Below are positions 1-8,439 of a stretch of DNA of 64,000 nucleotides, piece after piece. Numbering within the stretch: position 1 is the stretch's first letter; every line of letters begins with the position of its first letter. Where the stretch lies: the NCBI RefSeq assembly GCF_014681765.1, contig NZ_CP061498.1, forward strand, positions 248,001-312,000, written 5' to 3'. The notes below the pieces were generated by a model. That model saw only the letters and a list, made by a program, of their open reading frames with translations, was not told where the DNA came from and ran no database searches. This DNA comes from Roseicitreum antarcticum (lineage in GTDB: Bacteria > Pseudomonadota > Alphaproteobacteria > Rhodobacterales > Rhodobacteraceae). A program made the position numbers and the translations under genes.

Positions 1-127
1 AGATCAGGCAAAAAACCGCCCACATATGGTGGGTTTCCCGTGTTTTTTTGATGACCTCGGGCAGGTTGATCTGTACGATGTGTAAAAAATGGGGCAAATC
101 GGCGCAAGCTGATCAAAACAGGCGGAT

Positions 128-1918
128 ATGGCGATGGCTTTGAATTTTGTAGTCAACGAAGCAAAAGAACTCTCCCCCCGGATCACGGTGTTCGGTGTCG
201 GCGGTGCAGGCGGCAATGCCGTCAACAACATGATCGACAAGCATCTTGAAGGGGTCGAGTTCGTCGTCGCCAATACCGATGCGCAGGCGTTGCAGCAAAG
301 CAAGGCGACCGCACGTGTCCAGATGGGTGTGCGCGTGACCGAAGGGCTGGGCGCGGGTGCGCGCCCGTCGGTCGGGTCGGCTGCGGCTGAGGAAACGATT
401 GAAGAGATCATCGACCACCTTGCAGGCTCGCACATGTGCTTCATCACCGCCGGGATGGGCGGCGGCACCGGCACCGGCGCGGCCCCGATCATCGCGCAGG
501 CAGCGCGCGAACTGGGTGTGTTGACCGTTGGCGTGGTGACGAAGCCTTTCAGCTTTGAAGGCAACAAGCGGATGCGTCAGGCCGAAGAAGGCGTCGAGGC
601 GCTGCAAAAGGTCGTCGATACGCTGATCATCATTCCCAACCAGAACCTGTTCCGGCTGGCCAATGAAAAGACTACATTCACCGATGCCTTCGCCATGGCG
701 GATGACGTGCTGTACCAAGGCGTGAAGGGCGTGACCGACCTGATGGTGCGGCCCGGGATGATCAACCTCGACTTTGCCGACGTGCGTTCGGTGATGGACG
801 AGATGGGCAAGGCGATGATGGGCACGGGCGAGGCGTCGGGCGAAGATCGCGCGCGTCAAGCGGCCGAGAAAGCGATTGCCAACCCGCTGTTGGATGAAAT
901 CAGCCTGAACGGCGCGCGTGGCGTGCTGATCAACATCACCGGCGGCCACGACTTGACGTTGTTTGAACTGGATGAAGCCGCCAACCTGATCCGCGAGAAA
1001 GTGGACCCCGAGGCGAACATCATCGTCGGCTCCACGCTGGACCCGGAAATGGAGGGGATGATCCGCGTGTCGGTCGTCGCCACCGGCATCGAGGCCAGCG
1101 CCGATGCTGCCGAAATGGACGTGCCGCGTCGCCGCATGGCAGCGCCGCTGCAAAGCAAGCCGCAGCCAGAGGTCGCGCCAGCGCCCGAGGTCGCCTATGC
1201 GCCCGAACCCGTGTACCAGCAAGAGGCTGCCTATGCGCAGCGTCCCGCGCAGGATTATGACCCCGAGCCCAACCTGTTCACCCGCAGCGCCGAGCCGCAG
1301 CCGCAGCCGACCCGCGCACCGCAGCAGCGGTTTGCAGCGCCCGCTGCCCGTGATGTGTCGCGCGAAATGCCCGCAGATCGCGGTTATGCAGAGCGTCAGG
1401 CCTATGAGCAGCCGCGCTACGACGCGCATCCGCAAGAGGCGCAGCACTACGCGCAGCACGGCTACCAGCCGCAGGGCTACGGCGACAACGCGCCGCAGGA
1501 TTTCGATCTGGATGAAGTGATCGACACGCCGCAGCACCATGAGCAACAGCGCCATGCGGCCCAAGGTGCCAACTTCGTGGCACCGCGTGCGCGCGCTGCT
1601 GGCACTCCGTCACCCGAGACGTTGGCCCGGTTGCAGGCTGCGGTGCAGAAGGCACCGCGCAACGGTGCCCCGGAACGCCGCGCCCCTGCGCCGACTTTTG
1701 AAGAGCCGCGCGCCCCGCAGCAGGCCCCTGCAGAACGTGGCGGCCGGTTTGGCATCGGCTCGCTTATCAGCCGCATGGCGGGTCATGGCGAGACGCAGGG
1801 CGGGCAGCATGCGCGCGTCCAGCCGCAGGTCAGCGCCTATGAGGAAGATCAGCCCGCGCAAGACACTACGCAAGAGCGGCTGGAAATCCCGGCGTTCCTG
1901 CGTCGTCAGGCAAACTGA
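128..1918 (+). CDS. ftsZ: Cell division GTPase FtsZ
   Basis: Tubulin-like GTPase that polymerises into the cytokinetic Z ring at midcell. The signature loop GGGTGTG lies at residues 111-117, an N-terminal [11 protein letters not shown] glycine-rich segment at about 23-33, and the catalytic synergy loop NLDFADVR at 213-220. Residues from about 320 to 585 form a long Pro/Gln/Ala-rich linker. The chain ends with IPAFLRRQ, the conserved tail that binds FtsA and other partners. At 596 aa it is long for FtsZ because of the linker, which is usual in alphaproteobacteria. The ATG at 128 was taken; an in-frame ATG at 134 is an alternative. FtsA would be expected upstream, outside the window. An intrinsic terminator follows at 1953. 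Confidence 0.98.
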   Translation: MAMALNFVVNEAKELSPRITVFGVGGAGGNAVNNMIDKHLEGVEFVVANTDAQALQQSKATARVQMGVRVTEGLGAGARPSVGSAAAEETIEEIIDHLAGSHMCFITAGMGGGTGTGAAPIIAQAARELGVLTVGVVTKPFSFEGNKRMRQAEEGVEALQKVVDTLIIIPNQNLFRLANEKTTFTDAFAMADDVLYQGVKGVTDLMVRPGMINLDFADVRSVMDEMGKAMMGTGEASGEDRARQAAEKAIANPLLDEISLNGARGVLINITGGHDLTLFELDEAANLIREKVDPEANIIVGSTLDPEMEGMIRVSVVATGIEASADAAEMDVPRRRMAAPLQSKPQPEVAPAPEVAYAPEPVYQQEAAYAQRPAQDYDPEPNLFTRSAEPQPQPTRAPQQRFAAPAARDVSREMPADRGYAERQAYEQPRYDAHPQEAQHYAQHGYQPQGYGDNAPQDFDLDEVIDTPQHHEQQRHAAQGANFVAPRARAAGTPSPETLARLQAAVQKAPRNGAPERRAPAPTFEEPRAPQQAPAERGGRFGIGSLISRMAGHGETQGGQHARVQPQVSAYEEDQPAQDTTQERLEIPAFLRRQAN

Positions 1919-1952
1919 GGCATCACTTCGCCAAGGCAGCAATACTGAAACG

Positions 1953-1974
1953 GGCCAGCATCGCTGGCCTTTTT
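1953..1974 (+). terminator. Intrinsic terminator after ftsZ
   Basis: A 7-bp perfect stem (GGCCAGC at 1953-1959 with GCTGGCC at 1963-1969), a 3-nt loop and five T residues immediately after. It lies 35 bases past the ftsZ stop and separates ftsZ from lpxC. Confidence 0.85.
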
Positions 1975-2069
1975 CATGCTTTGTCAACGGGTTACGGGTG
2001 GCCTGCCGCGCGTCGGCGGAAACCTGCCATGCCGGAATCATCATGTTACAAACCGTTGCAAAGAGTGAG

Positions 2070-2098
2070 TTGTTGACCCGTTAACGTCTGGTTAAATG
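2070..2098 (+). promoter_or_regulatory. Possible lpxC promoter
   Basis: TTGTTG (2070-2075) and TAAATG (2093-2098) are separated by 17 bases, just downstream of the ftsZ terminator and about 30-40 bases before lpxC. The hexamers are only moderate matches to sigma-70, so this is tentative. Confidence 0.35.
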
Positions 2099-2126
2099 CA
2101 GGGCAGAAAAACAATTCCCGGGCAGG

Positions 2127-3059
2127 GTGGAGCACAACGTGCAAAAGACGCTGAACACATCGGTAACATTCTCGGGGTTCGGGCTGCATTCGGGCAAGCC
2201 GGTGCGCATGGTCGTGCATCCTGCGCCTGCCGGTCATGGTATCGTCTTCGTGCGCAGCGATGTTGCTGACGGCACCGGCGCGATCCCCGTGCGTCCCTCT
2301 GCGCTCATCGAGGCGCCGCTGTGCACGCTTCTGGGCAATGACGCGGGTGTGACGGTGGCAACGGTGGAACATCTGATGGCCGCGCTGTCGGGGTGCGGGA
2401 TCAACAACGCCCGTGTCTCGCTCAACGGTCCCGAAGTGCCCATCCTGGATGGCAGCGCTGCGCCTTTTGTCGCGCGGTTCTTGCAGGCGGGCATCGTGCG
2501 GCAAGCCGCACCGCTTCAGGTACTGCGTGTTCTGAAGCCCGTTGTCGTGACCCATGGCGCGGCGATGGCGCGGCTGGACCCGGCGCGTGCATTGGAAATC
2601 CGGTTCGAGATCGACTTTGAGGATGCCGCGATCGGGCACCAGCAAAAGGCGCTGTCGATGGTCAATGGGACGTTCGTGCGTGAACTGAGCAACAGCCGCA
2701 CCTTCTGCCGCCGCATTGATGTGGAGGTGATGCAGGCGCGGGGTTTGGCGCTGGGTGGCACCTATGATAACGCAGTGGTCGTGGACGGGGCGCGCGTGCT
2801 CAGCCCCGGCGGGCTGCGCCACGCCGATGAGCCCGTCCGCCACAAGATGCTGGACGCCTTGGGCGATCTGTATGTGGCAGGCTATCCGATCCTGGCGCGC
2901 TATACCGGGCTGCGGGCCGGTCATACGCTGACGGGGCGATTGTTGCAGGCGTTGTTTGCGGATGCGTCGAATTACCGGATCGAGACCTGTGACGCGGCCA
3001 TGGCGGCACGCCTGCCCGGCGCGGGCGCATCGCTTGACGATCTGCCGATGACGGCGTGA
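2127..3059 (+). CDS. lpxC: UDP-3-O-acyl-N-acetylglucosamine deacetylase LpxC
   Basis: Zinc-dependent deacetylase that commits UDP-GlcNAc derivatives to lipid A synthesis in the cytoplasm. Zinc ligands expected from the family are visible: His in VEHLMAALSG (H82) and His/Asp in the HKMLDALGD segment (H239, D243). The late GLRAGHTL motif carries the conserved His (H266). The length of 310 aa is normal. There is no suitable ATG. The GTG at 2127 gives the longest form, while a GTG at 2139 (start MQKTL) has a better-spaced purine-rich site (ggtggag) and may be the real start. Placement after ftsZ is the classic division and cell wall cluster order. Confidence 0.97.
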   Translation: MEHNVQKTLNTSVTFSGFGLHSGKPVRMVVHPAPAGHGIVFVRSDVADGTGAIPVRPSALIEAPLCTLLGNDAGVTVATVEHLMAALSGCGINNARVSLNGPEVPILDGSAAPFVARFLQAGIVRQAAPLQVLRVLKPVVVTHGAAMARLDPARALEIRFEIDFEDAAIGHQQKALSMVNGTFVRELSNSRTFCRRIDVEVMQARGLALGGTYDNAVVVDGARVLSPGGLRHADEPVRHKMLDALGDLYVAGYPILARYTGLRAGHTLTGRLLQALFADASNYRIETCDAAMAARLPGAGASLDDLPMTA

Positions 3060-3286
3060 GCGGTTGCGCGCGCGGCCTGACCGTGGGCGTGCGACCGATG
3101 GGTGCTTGTAGTCCCTTTCAATTCCCTTAAAAAGGCAGGTGCGCGGGCGCAAAGGCGTTTTGCGCGTCGGTCGATATATGCTAAGGGTCGGCGGCAGGGT
3201 GTGCCGGTGGACCGCTTGCGCAAAACACGGTGCGCCAGTTGTGCAGCGTGGAACGATCGGCAGGGTGCTATGACGGGCAGGGTGGA

Positions 3287-4132
3287 ATGAAGATGACGGG
3301 CGGCACAACAGCGAAACATTTTCTGGCCGTGGTGATCCTGGCTGTCGGGTTGTCGGCCTGCGCCACTGACGCGCCGGACGAAAGCCTTGAGAGCTTTTCC
3401 GCCGAAGAGATCTTCCGCCGGGGCGAGTTCGAGCTGGAAACCAGCCGTCGGGGCCGCGGCTCGCTGCGTTACTTCTCGGAGCTCGAGCGGCTTTACCCCT
3501 ATACCGACTGGTCGCGCCGCGCGCTTATCATGCAGGCCTTTGCCTATCATAAGGATCGCCAGTACGAGGAAAGCCGCGCCGCTGCGCAGCGTTACCTCGA
3601 CACCTATCCGGGGTCCGAGGATGAGGCCTATGCCGCCTATCTGTTCGCGCTGTCGTTCTACGACCAGATCGACGATGTGGGCCGTGATCAGGGGCTGACC
3701 TTTCAGGCGCTTCAACAATTGCGCCGCGTGATCGAAAATTATCCTGAAAGCGAATATGCCCGGTCCGCCGTGCTTAAATTCGACCTGGCGTTCGACCATC
3801 TGGCCGCCAAGGAGATGGAGATCGGGCGCTATTACCTCAAGCGTGGAAATTACGCTGCCGGCGTCAACCGTTTCCGCGTCGTGGTCGAGGACTTCCAGAC
3901 CACCACCCACACGCCCGAGGCGTTGTTGCGGCTGGTGGAAGCCTATGTCGCACTGGGCCTGCGTGACGAGGCACAGACTGCGGGCGCCATCCTGGGGTAT
4001 AACTTTCAGGCAAGCCCGTTCTACCAGGACGCTTTCGCGGTGCTGACAGGTGCTGGCATGGCACCGGAGGCGGCGGATGAGGGTTGGTTGAGCACGATCT
4101 ATCGCCAGTCGGTGCTGGGGCAGTGGCTCTGA
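3287..4132 (+). CDS. bamD: Outer membrane assembly lipoprotein BamD
   Basis: Outer membrane lipoprotein of the BAM complex, which inserts beta-barrel proteins. The N-terminus has a hydrophobic signal ending in the lipobox LSAC, so Cys would be lipidated. The rest is rich in TPR-like helices: the ELERLYPYTDWSRRALIMQ segment and the repeated EYARSA / YYLKRGNYAAGVNRF segment are typical of BamD/ComL. The ATG at 3287 (282 aa) was chosen because it places the signal peptide directly at the N-terminus; upstream in-frame codons encode non-signal sequence. recN follows, as in many alphaproteobacteria. Confidence 0.95.
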   Translation: MKMTGGTTAKHFLAVVILAVGLSACATDAPDESLESFSAEEIFRRGEFELETSRRGRGSLRYFSELERLYPYTDWSRRALIMQAFAYHKDRQYEESRAAAQRYLDTYPGSEDEAYAAYLFALSFYDQIDDVGRDQGLTFQALQQLRRVIENYPESEYARSAVLKFDLAFDHLAAKEMEIGRYYLKRGNYAAGVNRFRVVVEDFQTTTHTPEALLRLVEAYVALGLRDEAQTAGAILGYNFQASPFYQDAFAVLTGAGMAPEAADEGWLSTIYRQSVLGQWL

Positions 4133-4317
4133 CCTGAGGGCCAGTGTCTGGTATCCTGGCCGGGGGTGTCCCGCGTGCGGTGCCGCTAGGTTGCATCCCC
4201 GGGGCCGCTGATGCAGACGGGTATCTGCATGCGGAACAATCGTTGAACATGGTGCTAGATCGCGCAGCCGGGGCAGGGTGTCGTGGCGCGCGTCAGATAA
4301 CTTGAAGGGCGGAACGA

Positions 4318-5967
4318 ATGCTGCGGGGCCTGGAAATCCGCGACATGCTGATCATCGACCGGCTGGACCTGTCGTTTCAGCCCGGATTGAATGTGTTGAC
4401 CGGGGAAACCGGGGCGGGCAAGTCGATATTGCTGGACAGTCTGGGCTTTGTGCTGGGCTGGCGCGGGCGCGCCGATCTGGTGCGGCAGGGTGCCGAGCAG
4501 GGCGAGGTCGTCGCGGTCTTTGACCTGAGCGCGGGCCACCCCGCGCGTGCCGTGCTGGAGGAGGCCGGGTTGCCTGCGGGGGATGAAGTCATCTTGCGCC
4601 GCATCAACGGGCGCGACGGGCGCAAGACCTCATGGGTAAACGACCGCCGCGTGTCGGGCGAGGTGTTGCGCGCGTTGTCCGACACTTTGGTGGAACTGCA
4701 TGGTCAGCATGATGACCGGGGCCTTCTGAACCCGCGCGGGCACCGGCAGGTGCTGGATGCTTTCGCGGGCGTAGGCCCGTTGATGGGCGATGTGCGCACC
4801 GCGTGGCGGGCGCTGGGACAGGCGCGCCGCGCGCGCCAAGACGCAGAGGCGCGGCTGGCCGAGGTCGCCGCCGAAGAGGACTTCCTGCGCCACGCCGTTG
4901 CGGAGCTGGACAAGCTGGACCCGCAGGCGGGCGAGGAAGCGACGCTGGATGCGCAGCGCCGCGCCATGCAAGGTGCGGTGCGGGTGCGCGGCGATGTGGC
5001 CCGCGCGCTGGCCGCGCTGTCGGATGACGGCGCGGAGCGCTTGCTGATTGATGCGACGCGCTGGCTGGAAGATGCCAGCGACGGGGTTGAGGGCGGGCTG
5101 GACGGGGCGCTGTCGGCGTTGGGACGCGCGCTGAATGAATTGGGCGAGGCACAGCAGGGTGTAGAGCGCTGCCTGGATGCACTGGACGTGGACCCCCATG
5201 CGCTGGAAGCGACCGAGGAACGTTTGTTCGCCCTGCGGGCCTTGGCGCGCAAGCATGGCGTGCTGGCCGATGATCTGGGCGGGTTTGCCGATGATCTGCG
5301 CGCGCGGCTGTCGGCGCTGGACGGGGGCGCGGCGGGGATTGCATCCCTCAAGCAAGACGAGGCGCAGGCGCAGGCCAAGTATGATGATGCTGCCGCCGGG
5401 TTGAGCGCGGCGCGGCGCGAGGCAGCGGGCCGGCTGGACGCGGCGATGATGGCCGAACTGTCGCCTTTGAAGATGGAGCGCGCAGTTTTCACCACCTGCA
5501 TCGCACCCGGTGAGCCAGGGCCCGAAGGCGCGGACAGCGTTGCCTTTGAGGTTGCGACCAACCCCGGAGCGCCGTCGGGGGCGCTGAACAAGATCGCGTC
5601 GGGGGGGGAACTCTCGCGGTTCTTGCTGGCACTGAAGGTGTGTCTGGCGCGGGGGACATCGGGCGTCACGATGATCTTTGACGAGATCGACCGCGGGGTT
5701 GGCGGGGCTACCGCCGATGCCGTGGGGCGCCGGTTGCGCGGTCTGGCCGAGGGCGCGCAGGTGCTGGTGGTGACGCATTCGCCGCAGGTCGCTGCCCTTG
5801 GCGGGCATCACTGGCGGGTCGAGAAGAAGGTGGCGGATGGCGCCACGCTGTCCACCGTGACGCCGCTTTCCGCCGATGCGCGGGTGACAGAGATTGCGCG
5901 CATGCTGTCAGGTGATACCATATCTGACGCTGCCATGGCGGCGGCACAATCCTTGCTGGCCGGTTGA
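4318..5967 (+). CDS. recN: DNA repair ATPase RecN
   Basis: SMC-like ATPase acting in double-strand break repair. Walker A is GETGAGKS at residues 29-36. A long helical Ala/Arg/Glu-rich coiled-coil region fills the middle. The ABC-type signature SGGELSRFLLALK and Walker B MIFDEIDRGVGG follow near residues 425-455, with a late VTHSPQVAA switch histidine. The length of 549 aa is normal. A good ribosome-binding site (gaagggcgg) precedes the ATG at 4318. The 185 bases between bamD and recN hold no recognised feature. Confidence 0.97.
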   Translation: MLRGLEIRDMLIIDRLDLSFQPGLNVLTGETGAGKSILLDSLGFVLGWRGRADLVRQGAEQGEVVAVFDLSAGHPARAVLEEAGLPAGDEVILRRINGRDGRKTSWVNDRRVSGEVLRALSDTLVELHGQHDDRGLLNPRGHRQVLDAFAGVGPLMGDVRTAWRALGQARRARQDAEARLAEVAAEEDFLRHAVAELDKLDPQAGEEATLDAQRRAMQGAVRVRGDVARALAALSDDGAERLLIDATRWLEDASDGVEGGLDGALSALGRALNELGEAQQGVERCLDALDVDPHALEATEERLFALRALARKHGVLADDLGGFADDLRARLSALDGGAAGIASLKQDEAQAQAKYDDAAAGLSAARREAAGRLDAAMMAELSPLKMERAVFTTCIAPGEPGPEGADSVAFEVATNPGAPSGALNKIASGGELSRFLLALKVCLARGTSGVTMIFDEIDRGVGGATADAVGRRLRGLAEGAQVLVVTHSPQVAALGGHHWRVEKKVADGATLSTVTPLSADARVTEIARMLSGDTISDAAMAAAQSLLAG

Positions 5968-6006
5968 ACGGCCAGCCCCCGGCATTGAGAGCGAAAAGGC
6001 AGGATC

Positions 6007-6387
6007 ATGCATAAATTTATCAGACCCGTTGCGGTTTTGGGCGTGCTGGCGCTGGCCGGATGTACGGCCTATCCCGGCCAGATGGGCGGATTTTCCGCAC
6101 CGCGCACCACAGCCCCCTCCACCATCGCCGTCACCCCGGCCCCTGCGGGCAGCTTCCCCGACATGGGCGCGCCGGTCCCCGCATCAGAGGCCGAGCGCGC
6201 CTGTCTGGGTGCTGCGCAAGAGCGTGGGCTGACGGTGCGGTCGGTCGTCGGATCGCGCGCGGTGGCGGGCAGCGACGGCGACTCGGGCCGCGATGTGATG
6301 CTGCGGGTTGCGCGTTCGGGCCAGGAATATGAGGTGCGCTGCAACTATGCGGGGGCCACGCAGTCCGCGCGGATCATGTCGCTGTAG
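6007..6387 (+). CDS. Small lipoprotein of unknown function
   Basis: A 126-aa protein with a signal peptide and lipobox (VLALAGC, Cys at residue 19), so probably a membrane-anchored lipoprotein. After a Pro/Thr/Ala-rich stretch, a conserved-looking C-terminal part includes ACLGAAQERGL and YEVRCNYAGATQSARI, with two Cys that could form a disulfide. I do not recognise a named family. It sits 39 bases after recN and may be cotranscribed. It is the last gene before the GTA promoter. Confidence 0.8.
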   Translation: MHKFIRPVAVLGVLALAGCTAYPGQMGGFSAPRTTAPSTIAVTPAPAGSFPDMGAPVPASEAERACLGAAQERGLTVRSVVGSRAVAGSDGDSGRDVMLRVARSGQEYEVRCNYAGATQSARIMSL

Positions 6388-6472
6388 GGCGCATTTGTTA
6401 ACGGTGCCTGTGTGCGGATGCGTTGATTTCCAATGATTCCCGCACGGGCGGACGGCGCAAAAGTTACCGCAT

Positions 6473-6524
6473 CGTACGGACTAAGCCACTGTTAATAAAA
6501 CACTAAACTTGACTTTGCGTACGG
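6473..6524 (+). promoter_or_regulatory. Spaced direct repeat upstream of the GTA promoter
   Basis: CGTACGG occurs at 6473-6479 and again at 6518-6524, each followed by a similar trinucleotide and AAG (CGTACGGACTAAG and CGTACGGTCTGAAG). The starts are 45 bases apart, and the second copy sits in the spacer of the predicted promoter. It could be a pair of activator sites, for example for a GafA-like GTA activator. No binding motif is known to me, so this is inference. Confidence 0.35.
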
Positions 6525-6537
6525 TCTGAAGTAGACA
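6509..6537 (+). promoter_or_regulatory. Predicted promoter of the GTA operon or leader
   Basis: TTGACT (6509-6514) and TAGACA (6532-6537) are separated by exactly 17 bases. The region is AT-rich compared with its surroundings. Transcription would start near 6544, about 100 bases before the likely orfg1 start. Confidence 0.6.
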
Positions 6538-6563
6538 TTCAGGCAAGCTGGAAGAAATGGGCA

Positions 6564-6600
6564 AGCGGTTCAGGGGGGCAACCCCTGGGCCGCTTTTTTA
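6564..6600 (+). terminator. Terminator-like hairpin in the GTA leader
   Basis: A 13-bp stem joins 6564-6576 and 6582-6594, including two G-U pairs, around a 5-nt loop. A run of six T residues follows at 6594-6599. It lies between the predicted promoter and orfg1, so it could end transcription after roughly 55 nt or act as an attenuator. Alternatively it closes the recN/lipoprotein unit and the promoter lies elsewhere. Confidence 0.8.
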
Positions 6601-6643
6601 TTCCGCCCGCACCGGGAGCAGTCAAAGAGGCGGGCAGCTTATC

Positions 6644-7024
6644 ATGACAACGACGCATTCCCCCGAAGGTTCTGAGAGGAACGGGCCTGAGGAACAGGCG
6701 CGTGCGGGCAAGACGACCCCGCGCGGTCTGCATGGCCTTGCCGACCGGATGGTAACCCGGTCGATCGAGGCGCTGGAGGCCATGCTGGGGCAACTGGAAG
6801 CGGGCCAGGTCATCCCGCCCAAGGATGTGGTGACCGAGATCGCCAATTTTCGCAAAGCTGTGGAGATCGCATTCAATGAAAGAAAACAATTGGGATCGCG
6901 GAGCGACGGGGACGGACCAGACCCCGCCCTTGACCTGCGCGCCGCCCGCGATGAGGTCAGCCGCCGTCTGGCTTGCCTGCGCGCCGCAGAGGGTGGTGGA
7001 AGCCTTCCTGAGCAGCCTGAGTGA
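6644..7024 (+). CDS. orfg1: GTA small terminase (orfg1)
   Basis: First gene of the GTA structural cluster; in the Rhodobacter capsulatus GTA this position encodes the small terminase that works with TerL in DNA packaging. The 126-aa product has a charged N-terminus and a helical core (ADRMVTRSIEALEAMLGQLEAGQVIPP) followed by FRKAVEIAFNERK. The ATG at 6644 has a purine-rich site (aaagaggcggg). An upstream in-frame ATG at 6557 would add 29 residues encoded across the leader hairpin, which makes it unlikely. The 3' part overlaps the N-terminal coding region of orfg2 in another frame. Confidence 0.85.
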   Translation: MTTTHSPEGSERNGPEEQARAGKTTPRGLHGLADRMVTRSIEALEAMLGQLEAGQVIPPKDVVTEIANFRKAVEIAFNERKQLGSRSDGDGPDPALDLRAARDEVSRRLACLRAAEGGGSLPEQPE

Positions 7025-8294
7025 GCAGGCGTTGCTGGCGCTGCCGTGGATGTTCGAATTCTGGGCGATGCCGCATCAGTTGCCGCCCGCAGGCAATTGG
7101 CGCACATGGCTGGTGATGGGGGGGCGCGGCGCGGGGAAAACCCGCGCCGGCGCCGAATGGGTGCGCGCGCAGGTCGAAGGTGGGCGGCCGCTGGATGTGG
7201 GGCGCGCGCGGCGCGTCGCGCTGGTGGGTGAGACATATGACCAGGTCCGCGATGTGATGGTGTTTGGCGACAGCGGGATCCTTGCCTGTTCGCCGCCGGA
7301 CCGCCGACCCCGGTGGGAATCGGGGCGGCGGCGGCTGGTCTGGCCCAATGGGGCCACGGCGACGGCCTATTCTGCCAATGACGCGCAGGCGCTGCGCGGC
7401 CCGCAGTTCGACGCGGCCTGGGTGGATGAACTGGCCAAATGGCCCAAGGCGCAGGACACATGGGACATGCTGCAATTCGCGTTGCGGCTGGGCGCGCACC
7501 CGCAGCAGATGGTGACCACCACGCCGCGCAATGTGCCGGTGCTGCGCGCCATCATGCGGGCGGGGTCCACCGTGCAGACCCATGCGCCGACCGAGGCCAA
7601 CCGGGCGTGGCTTGCGGCCTCGTTCCTCGAAGAAATCCGGGTGCGGTATGCCGGGCAGCGGTTGGAGCGGCAGGAACTGGATGGCGAGTTGCTGGAGGAC
7701 GCAGAGGGCAGCCTGTGGCCCGCCGCGCTGATGGACGCGTGCCGGGGCGCGAAGGCCCCGGTGATGGACCGGATTGTGGTGGCGGTGGACCCTGCCGTTA
7801 CCGGCAAGGCGGGGTCGGACCTGTGCGGCATCATCGTGGCGGGCGTGGTCAGCAAGGGGCCTGCGCAGGATTGGCGCGCCTATGTGCTGGCGGACCGGTC
7901 GGTTCGGGCATCCTCGCCCACGGCATGGGCGCGCGCGGCGCTGGATGCGATGGCGGCGTTTGGTGCGGACCGGCTGGTGGCCGAGGTCAATCAGGGCGGC
8001 GATCTGGTGGAAAGCGTGTTGCGCCAGATCGACCCGCTGGTGCCCTACCGCGCGCTGCATGCGCGCCATGGCAAGGCGGCGCGGGCCGAACCTGTGGCCG
8101 CACTTTATGAACAGGGCCGGGTGGTGCATCTGCCGGGTCTGGGCGCGCTGGAAGACCAGATGGCGTTGATGACCGGGCAGGGCTTCATGGGATCGGGCAG
8201 CCCCGACAGGGTGGATGCGCTGGTCTGGGCCTTGCATGACCTGATGATCGTGCCCGCGGCAAAGCTGCAACGCCCCGGGATCCGGGCGCTGTAG
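6951..8294 (+). CDS. orfg2: GTA large terminase (orfg2)
   Basis: Packaging ATPase and nuclease (TerL) that pumps DNA into the GTA head. Walker A is GGRGAGKT at about residues 57-64 from this start. Walker B-like FDAAWVDELAKW follows. The nuclease domain begins with IVVAVDPAVTG and contains LVAEVNQGGDLV. GTA TerL proteins typically share the segment EAFLSSLSEQALLALPWMFEFW. The start is uncertain: an ATG at 6876 would extend the protein but overlaps orfg1 by 149 bases and adds low-complexity sequence, so the ATG at 6951 was preferred. Confidence 0.93.
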   Translation: MRSAAVWLACAPQRVVEAFLSSLSEQALLALPWMFEFWAMPHQLPPAGNWRTWLVMGGRGAGKTRAGAEWVRAQVEGGRPLDVGRARRVALVGETYDQVRDVMVFGDSGILACSPPDRRPRWESGRRRLVWPNGATATAYSANDAQALRGPQFDAAWVDELAKWPKAQDTWDMLQFALRLGAHPQQMVTTTPRNVPVLRAIMRAGSTVQTHAPTEANRAWLAASFLEEIRVRYAGQRLERQELDGELLEDAEGSLWPAALMDACRGAKAPVMDRIVVAVDPAVTGKAGSDLCGIIVAGVVSKGPAQDWRAYVLADRSVRASSPTAWARAALDAMAAFGADRLVAEVNQGGDLVESVLRQIDPLVPYRALHARHGKAARAEPVAALYEQGRVVHLPGLGALEDQMALMTGQGFMGSGSPDRVDALVWALHDLMIVPAAKLQRPGIRAL

Positions 8295-8439
8295 CGCGGG
8301 CCGAACCTTCCCTTTTGAATAACGACCGAAGCGTGCCTGTGGGCGCGGGATGCTGGCTGCGGGTGTGCCCCGGTCGGTGGGCGGATGGTGCTGCGGGGTC
8401 ACTGGCCCCGAGCCCGGATAACCGATTGAAAGGAATAGC

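Noticed and set aside
19-49. Possible terminator at the window start (CCCAC/GTGGG stem)
   Set aside because: Only a 5-bp stem with a 5-nt loop, and the T run is nine bases away; upstream context missing.
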